From positions 61,412-72,340 of the forward strand of contig DOPG01000463.1 of the NCBI GenBank assembly GCA_003513555.1: a stretch of DNA of 10,929 bases. The letters are read 5' to 3'. Each line of letters begins with the position of its first letter. Positions within the stretch are counted from its first letter, which is position 1. The notes beneath the pieces are model-generated. The model saw nothing but the letters and a program-made list of their open reading frames with translations, did not search any database and had not been told where the DNA came from. A program made the translations under genes and the position numbers. Source of the stretch: Rhodopirellula sp. Its GTDB lineage: Bacteria > Planctomycetota > Planctomycetia > Pirellulales > Pirellulaceae. Of this stretch, positions 6,421 to 10,929 are shown one piece after another.

Positions 6421-7178
6421 TATGCGGCTTTCGTGATTGGCTTGATTTTCGAACGCAGTTTTACAAACCTGCGATTAAGACGCCCCCTTCGCAGATCATC
6501 GATCCCCGGTCGCACTCGATAGAAAGAACTCCTTTCATTTTGCAGACCGGCAGGCCAGACATTTCCACCTCGTAAATAGTTCAGAGAAGTCGAGAATTGA
6601 CGACAAGCCTCCTCCGAAATGAGATCCTGAATCGCAGCCAAAAGCGCCTGCTCCTCCTGTTCATCAACGAGCAACCCAAAGGGGTACCGTTTGTTAGGCG
6701 AAAGAAGGATTCCATAATCGGCAAGTTCATCATAGGTATCAGCCATTTTGATGATGAAAACCTCACTAAACTTTGGATCTGCCAACGCTTGGTGGTGCAA
6801 TTGGGTGTTCTGAGCATTGCCCCATTTGGAGAGCGTATATCGGTAAACAAGATCTTCTGTCTCCGCGCCCATGCGATCCCTTAACCAATGCCGTCTGCGG
6901 AGTGTCGAGCCTTTCTCGCCGTCCTGGAAGTCGCCAAACAAATAAGCCGAGTGCAACAAACCTGCGTTAATCAACTCAACGGGCTGTTTCCAACTCGCAA
7001 GCGCCGCAGCCGTTCCCACCAAATGACAAACAAATGGTTTATCGCAGGGTCGAAAACACGTCCCAAAGAGTTTTTTGGCAATATCGTAAGCCCTGTGCAC
7101 TGCTTGCTGGGATGTCACATCAAAGCCAAGCTCATTCATCAGGTGAAACAACTGTAAGTTTGTTTGCGGCAAAGTCAT
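6420..7178 (-). CDS. Degenerate HD-domain (Rel/SpoT-like hydrolase fold) protein
   Basis: A 252-residue protein starting MTLPQTNLQLFHLMNELGF. Its fold signature is that of the Rel/SpoT hydrolase domain: RAYDIAKKLF near 29-38, then KPFVCHLVGTAAAL with His52, AGLLHSAY with His76, and IIKMADTYDEL with Asp147. In Rel enzymes the metal ligands are His53, His77-Asp78 and Asp144. Here the third ligand is Ser77, so the HD pair is broken and (p)ppGpp hydrolysis is unlikely. The C-terminal third is basic and unrecognised; no synthetase domain is present. I recall similar proteins in planctomycete glycan clusters, but its job is not known to me. Start choice: ATG 7178 has GGGGGA 10 bases upstream and matches the family N-terminus as I remember it. 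A GTG at 7217 would overlap the upstream stop as GTGA and add 13 residues. It is sandwiched between, and coupled to, two glycosyltransferase genes. Confidence 0.8.
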   Translation of the reverse strand: MTLPQTNLQLFHLMNELGFDVTSQQAVHRAYDIAKKLFGTCFRPCDKPFVCHLVGTAAALASWKQPVELINAGLLHSAYLFGDFQDGEKGSTLRRRHWLRDRMGAETEDLVYRYTLSKWGNAQNTQLHHQALADPKFSEVFIIKMADTYDELADYGILLSPNKRYPFGLLVDEQEEQALLAAIQDLISEEACRQFSTSLNYLRGGNVWPAGLQNERSSFYRVRPGIDDLRRGRLNRRFVKLRSKIKPITKAA

Positions 7179-7189
7179 TGATCTAAGTT

Positions 7190-7194
7190 CCCCC
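7190..7194 (-). promoter_or_regulatory. Ribosome binding site deciding the HD-like gene start
   Basis: On the minus strand GGGGG followed by AACTTAGATCA precedes ATG 7178. It favours this start over GTG 7217, whose upstream sequence has no comparable purine run. Confidence 0.5.
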
Positions 7195-7213
7195 AACTTT
7201 ATTTTTTGATCAT

Positions 7214-8293
7214 TCACGCGGCATTCTTACTCTGCTTATGGTCTTGATTTAGTGAACTACCTAAGCGTCCATCAAGACCATTAATCATCGAGACATTTGG
7301 AACTGGGACTTGGGAATACTGGGACTTTGGATATTTATATTTATTCCAAAGTACTTCAATCGGAGCAGCAATTGATTTCTCAAAACGTGATCCAAGCGTC
7401 GCTCCCAATGAACGTTTAAATCTAAACAACCAAGGCATACTGAAACGCCGATGCCTCGCCAGCCAGCGATGTCCACGCTTCACGCCCCGTGATTTCAGAG
7501 GTACACCATATTTTTCTGACATTCGTTGATAGCTGGCCGCACACCACGCCTCGCTCCATCGAAGCAGGAAATACTTGCGATCTTCTCCCACCAAACGCTT
7601 GGGCGGCGCATACGTAATGACAGATCGAGGCTCAACCCAGATCTCCCCACCTGCCTTTGCGACTTGCAGACTAAAGTCGCCGTGTTCAGCATGAGAGAAA
7701 AAACCCTCATCAAATCTGCCAACCTTCTCGAATGCCTTCATTTGCACCAAGACGGTATGAAATTCAATCAACTGGGTACACTTTGCAACCAACGGTGTGG
7801 TCACAGCACTCAAAGGCATATGAGCTAAGTCATGATGCTCATGATATTCCATGGTTCCGGCGCTCGTGCTGCTTACCCGCACCTGACCACCAAACATATG
7901 AATACGGTTTGCTTCGGGCTCAAATTCGCAATACAAGGGTCCAACGACCCAGGCGTCAGTTGTCTCTGCACAATCAACCAAACGGGCGAGCCAGCCTCTC
8001 TGCACCAAGACGTCGTTATCGACAAAGACCACGTGAGGCGTTTTGACGTGCTCAAGTACAAGATTGCGTGCTTGATTCGGTGTTATGAATTTCTCGCTTC
8101 TGATCAATAAAAATCCATGTCTTATTGCTGCATCATGCAAATACCTGCGGATAGCGCTTGGACTTCCCCCATCGACGACGATCAGGTCGTAGGGCTCTTC
8201 CGTCCGCTCGATCAGTGTTTCAAGACTTCGCTGCGTCGTAGAAAACTGCTCTCTGGGCACGAAACCGACAGTAACACGCTTCTTTCCACACAT
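7214..8293 (-). CDS. Family 2-like glycosyltransferase, first gene of the leftward operon
   Basis: A predicted cytoplasmic GT-A glycosyltransferase of 359 residues. RVTVGFVPREQF at 6-17 is the first strand, DLIVVDGGS at 36-44 fits the nucleotide-binding segment, and VFVDNDV at 89-95 holds the DxD metal motif (Asp92, Asp94). VGRFDEGFFSHAEHGDFSLQ at about 191-210 replaces the usual ED pair with His/Glu/Asp, so this is a divergent branch of the GT2 clan. The last 130 residues are basic and lack a family signature; there is no signal peptide or membrane helix. The start is secure: ATG 8293 has GCGAGGA at 8301-8307, seven bases upstream. Its stop overlaps a possible GTG of the next gene, and the three leftward genes form one tight operon. 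The substrate is unknown. Confidence 0.87.
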   Translation of the reverse strand: MCGKKRVTVGFVPREQFSTTQRSLETLIERTEEPYDLIVVDGGSPSAIRRYLHDAAIRHGFLLIRSEKFITPNQARNLVLEHVKTPHVVFVDNDVLVQRGWLARLVDCAETTDAWVVGPLYCEFEPEANRIHMFGGQVRVSSTSAGTMEYHEHHDLAHMPLSAVTTPLVAKCTQLIEFHTVLVQMKAFEKVGRFDEGFFSHAEHGDFSLQVAKAGGEIWVEPRSVITYAPPKRLVGEDRKYFLLRWSEAWCAASYQRMSEKYGVPLKSRGVKRGHRWLARHRRFSMPWLFRFKRSLGATLGSRFEKSIAAPIEVLWNKYKYPKSQYSQVPVPNVSMINGLDGRLGSSLNQDHKQSKNAA

Positions 8294-8583
8294 TCACGGA
8301 TCCTCGCAAAGCCACATCAAAATGAAAGATACTGTGTTCACCAACTGACCGTGGTGCGGTACCTGATTTCAGCAACTCATGTCAATTCCATTCCGATCAT
8401 CAGCAAGGCTCCTGCAAAATCGAGATTGACATGACATCCGGTAACAAGTTAGCCCTTTCCTTACGCCCCCTCAAAAATATCCCACCTGACGTATCACGAA
8501 GAAAATTAGCGTTGATCGCTAGGCTTTCTTCGAATCTAGCCCGCCCGGATAACGTCCCCCCTTCTAGCCCTTGCTGCCGGATC
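8294..8583. promoter_or_regulatory. Divergent control region between two glycan operons
   Basis: This spacer separates the leftward GT operon from the rightward GT gene and must hold promoters for both directions. No -35/-10 pair stands out on either strand. The frame of the rightward gene is open back to ATG 8431. The 51 extra residues it would add (TSGNKLALSLRPLKN onwards) resemble no GT2 sequence, so I read the 8431-8583 part as a possible leader instead of protein. Confidence 0.4.
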
Positions 8584-9804
8584 ATGAACAATTCACCTCC
8601 GATCCTCGCAACCATCATCGTGTCGTCCTGCGGAAGAAGAGATCATTTAGAACGATGCCTCCTCTCTTTTTCAAACCAACAAATGGGCGAAGGTGAAACA
8701 TTCGAAGTCATTGTCGCTGACGATGGCTCGAAAGATGGCACGCATGAGATGATCCAGCAATTGGCCGCACGCATGCCCTTTGATCTTTCATTCGTGACGC
8801 AAACCAACCAAGGGTTCCGAAAGTGCAAAATTGTAAATAAAGCATTACATACAGCGCGTAGTAATTACATTCTTCTCACAGACGGCGATTGCATTTTCCC
8901 TCCCGATCATGTGCAGAAGCAAATTTCGCAGCGGCAACAAGAGACAGCTTGGGTCAGTGACTGCATACGCTTAGAGCAGACTGTATCCGAAACCATTACC
9001 CGAAACGCCGTCATCGACGGCTCGTGGCTCAACTCGGTACCTGCTCATCTGCCGGGTTTTTTGCAAATCCGCTACATGAAAGACCGAATCTATGAATTCC
9101 TCAACCACAACGAAAAGCCAAAACTGATTGGTAACAATGTCGCGGTTTGGCTACAAGATCTAACGAACATCAACGGCATGGACGAAGCATTCAAGGGCTG
9201 GGGCTGCGAAGACGATGACCTTGGGATCCGCCTCCGTGCTTCAGGCATCAAGCTCAAGACAAACCTGAAACAAACGTTTGGTTACCATCTTTGGCACCCT
9301 GTCGACGCAACCACCCCCGCAAGTTGGCGCGAGGGACAAAACATTCGCTATTTCCAACGCGACCTTGTACTTGCGAAATGCCTTCGCGGTTTAGTGAAAC
9401 GAGATTTAGAGCACCTGAATTATCGGATTCATGCATCTTCCAGGCACCAAGAGCTTGCAGCGTTACTAAAACAATCCTTCACACGAAAATCACCCAATCA
9501 CATCGACATCGAAATTCGTCTGGGGAACTGCCACACCCAAGAGAACAGTGACGCAGAAAAAACAATCGAAGTATGGCATGCTGATGAAGTCCCACAACGC
9601 AAATCGAACTCCCCCCACCTCGCTCTAATTCTACCCAACTGCGAAACGAAGAGTATTTCCTCAAATCTCAAACCAGAAAAATCGGTTGAAGGCATGCCAT
9701 TCACCGTCGAACGGCAATTGAGCTGGCTGGTTAACCAAATTAGCGAAGCCATCCTCGGCAGCAATTCTGTTGCTAGTCCAGCGAATCTACGTATCGCAGC
9801 TTAA
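8584..9804 (+). CDS. Glycosyltransferase, GT2 fold with GT7C-like galactosyltransferase motif
   Basis: A predicted polysaccharide glycosyltransferase of 406 residues from ATG 8584 (457 if ATG 8431 is used; neither has a strong ribosome site). ATIIVSSCGRRDHLERCL at 9-26 and EVIVADDGSKDGT at 41-53 mark the nucleotide-sugar half. LLTDGDCIFPP near 98-107 carries the DxD-type motif DGD. LIGNNVAVW at 181-189, INGMDEAFKGWGCEDDDLGI near 196-215 and YHLWHP near 234-239 form the GWGxEDxDL block of the Glyco_transf_7C domain, found in chondroitin-polymerase-like and beta-galactosyl/GalNAc transferases. That suggests a hexose or N-acetylhexosamine transfer, but the sugar cannot be assigned. The last roughly 120 residues are unrecognised and may be a specific add-on. 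The ATP-grasp gene follows after 57 bases on the same strand, likely one transcript. Confidence 0.88.
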   Translation: MNNSPPILATIIVSSCGRRDHLERCLLSFSNQQMGEGETFEVIVADDGSKDGTHEMIQQLAARMPFDLSFVTQTNQGFRKCKIVNKALHTARSNYILLTDGDCIFPPDHVQKQISQRQQETAWVSDCIRLEQTVSETITRNAVIDGSWLNSVPAHLPGFLQIRYMKDRIYEFLNHNEKPKLIGNNVAVWLQDLTNINGMDEAFKGWGCEDDDLGIRLRASGIKLKTNLKQTFGYHLWHPVDATTPASWREGQNIRYFQRDLVLAKCLRGLVKRDLEHLNYRIHASSRHQELAALLKQSFTRKSPNHIDIEIRLGNCHTQENSDAEKTIEVWHADEVPQRKSNSPHLALILPNCETKSISSNLKPEKSVEGMPFTVERQLSWLVNQISEAILGSNSVASPANLRIAA

Positions 9805-9861
9805 AATCAACTGATCTCTTCTGATCGGGATCCACCTTGAAACGCGAAGTACGAGCTTCTT

Positions 9862-10713
9862 TTGCAAAGCAAAACAATCGACGTCATTTGGCATCGACGA
9901 GGGCGAAAAATCGATGTGTGCAACTGGTCGATTGAGCAGTACGCTCATCACTGGAGAAATGCCGGATGGACAGTTCGCCATCAATACGGGATCCCTTTGC
10001 CATGGCGGCCGCCAGCTTTGCTTACCATAATGCATGTAGACCTAAGTGTCGTCCCCAGGAAGTATGAGGCTTGGGCTACCAAGAATTCTGCTAACCGTGT
10101 CATTTGGAATGCCCGCATGAATGACATCCGAAAAAGTCGAGTATCCTCTCATCTTCTTACACGTCACGATAGCTGGGATGGCCCGGTGATTTTAAAGACG
10201 GAGTACAATTGTGGAGCACGGCCCGAAGGTGCGTTGAAATCACCTCTCAAAAAACAGACCTGGCGTGACGCCGGCAATCCTCAGAAACAAGAATACGTCG
10301 TTAAAAACGCGATGTCAGAAGTCCCCGCGTGGGCGTGGAATTCTCCACACTGGGTAGTCGAACGGTATTTCGAAGCAGTAGAAGCAGAATATTCCATCTG
10401 GACTCTGACCATTCTTGGAACTGAACTCGAGCTCGTTCGCTTTACCGCAGATTCGCAACTTGATTATGAACGAGGTCAGTTCGACCAGTGGGTTTTTGAA
10501 CAAATCGACGGTGAGTTGAACAAGATAGTTTGTGCTTTGAGCATCGAGTACGGTCGGCTCGATTTATTAAGGGTAAACGGATCCTGGGTGCTTCTTGACG
10601 TGAACAAAACCCCCGGCCAGTACCCACGCCAAGATGCCGCGAAAGCAAGACGAGATTTTTATGACCAAAGAATTGAAACGCTTGCGAAGTCCGTCCTAGC
10701 ACAATTTGAATAG
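9862..10713 (+). CDS. ATP-grasp fold protein in a glycan cluster
   Basis: A 283-residue protein whose second half fits the ATP-grasp fold, enzymes that use ATP to join a carboxylate to an amine or similar nucleophile. Visible elements: GPVILKTEYNCGARPEG at about 107-123, with Lys112 as the likely phosphate-contacting lysine; VVERYFEAVEAEYSIW at 165-180, the hinge and substrate strand; and EYGRLDLLRVNGSWVLLDVN from 229 continuing KTPG, where Asp234, Asp246 and Asn248 would bind Mg-ATP. The N-terminal roughly 100 residues (VIWHRRGRKIDV, WRNAGWTV) look like the pre-ATP-grasp domain. It starts at TTG 9862: the frame is open only back to 9841 and has no ATG or GTG there, so the start codon is rare and the ribosome site weak. 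It probably acts with the preceding glycosyltransferase, perhaps attaching an amino acid or amine to a glycan precursor. That role is inference; the substrate is unknown. Confidence 0.75.
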   Translation: MQSKTIDVIWHRRGRKIDVCNWSIEQYAHHWRNAGWTVRHQYGIPLPWRPPALLTIMHVDLSVVPRKYEAWATKNSANRVIWNARMNDIRKSRVSSHLLTRHDSWDGPVILKTEYNCGARPEGALKSPLKKQTWRDAGNPQKQEYVVKNAMSEVPAWAWNSPHWVVERYFEAVEAEYSIWTLTILGTELELVRFTADSQLDYERGQFDQWVFEQIDGELNKIVCALSIEYGRLDLLRVNGSWVLLDVNKTPGQYPRQDAAKARRDFYDQRIETLAKSVLAQFE

Positions 10714-10720
10714 GTTTTGG

Positions 10721-10750
10721 CACTACAAATGTAGTGGCGGATCATGCCAC
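10721..10750. other. Two mutually exclusive hairpins after the ATP-grasp gene
   Basis: CACTACA 10721-10727 pairs with TGTAGTG 10730-10736 with only two bases between arms, so it may act as a DNA palindrome more than an RNA loop. GTGGC 10734-10738 pairs with GCCAC 10746-10750. They share bases 10734-10736, so only one can form. There is no T run, so this is a poor intrinsic terminator. The rest of the window to 10929 shows no gene. Confidence 0.35.
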
Positions 10751-10929
10751 CACAGACGAGTTAGACTTGCTGATAAGGTACTTCGTCCATTACGAGGCCA
10801 AGTCAAATATCGCCTCCTTTGAATGATCAACGAAGGAGAACCACTTCCTGTCGTTTCGTCTGTTTCATCACTAATAGCGGTTCTTTTGCAAGCCAACGGA
10901 CTTTTCAACGTACCCAGCCATCAACGTAC

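Noticed and set aside
8431..8583. N-terminal extension of the rightward glycosyltransferase from ATG 8431
   Set aside because: The 51 added residues resemble no GT2 N-terminus and contain no domain. ATG 8584 sits directly before the first GT-A strand. The longer form cannot be excluded.
10723..10908. Minus-strand frame of 61 codons at the right edge
   Set aside because: No domain, no ribosome site, and it covers the palindromic stretch. It looks like chance or repeat-derived sequence.

Overview
The window looks like chromosomal DNA of a planctomycete, probably a Rhodopirellula-like marine bacterium. This is inferred from protein style and not proven. The clues are a large multihaem cytochrome c, a decayed tyrosine recombinase whose box-II motif I associate with planctomycete integrases, relics of small sigma factors, and glycan genes including an HD-like protein of a kind I know from planctomycete glycosyltransferase clusters. 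There are no tRNA, rRNA or CRISPR genes.

Layout. (1) Bases 1-2687 (+) hold the 3' end of a Cys-rich unknown gene, joined by an ATGA overlap to a 12-haem, C-terminally membrane-anchored cytochrome c. This looks like the end of a respiratory or electron-transfer operon. (2) Bases 2690-4296 are a graveyard of mobile DNA. A tyrosine recombinase pseudogene lies on the minus strand (two in-frame stops, one frameshift). An IS3-type OrfA relic lies on the plus strand. Between and beyond them are several near-perfect hairpins. The stretch from about 3826 to 4274 has a weak promoter-like sequence, nested hairpins and a hairpin followed by TTTT, so it could be a structured RNA or a dispersed intergenic element. 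(3) Bases 4297-5084 (+) hold the N-terminal piece of an ECF-type sigma factor, out of frame with and overlapping a short sigma-70-type protein that has regions 2 and 4. (4) Bases 5085-5484 show no gene. (5) Bases 5485-10713 are a glycan-synthesis island with a divergent arrangement. Leftward is a tightly coupled GT2 - degenerate HD protein - GT2 operon. Rightward is a GT2/GT7C-like glycosyltransferase followed by an ATP-grasp protein.

How the genes fit together. Three different glycosyltransferases, an ATP-grasp protein (a family that usually joins a carboxylate to an amine) and a Rel/SpoT-like HD protein missing its key aspartate suggest synthesis of a modified surface glycan or glycoconjugate. 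The product cannot be read from sequence. The least ordinary signals are the degenerate HD protein inside the GT operon, the GT plus ATP-grasp pair, the ECF/sigma-70 junction, and the hairpin-rich 3.8-4.3 kb stretch.
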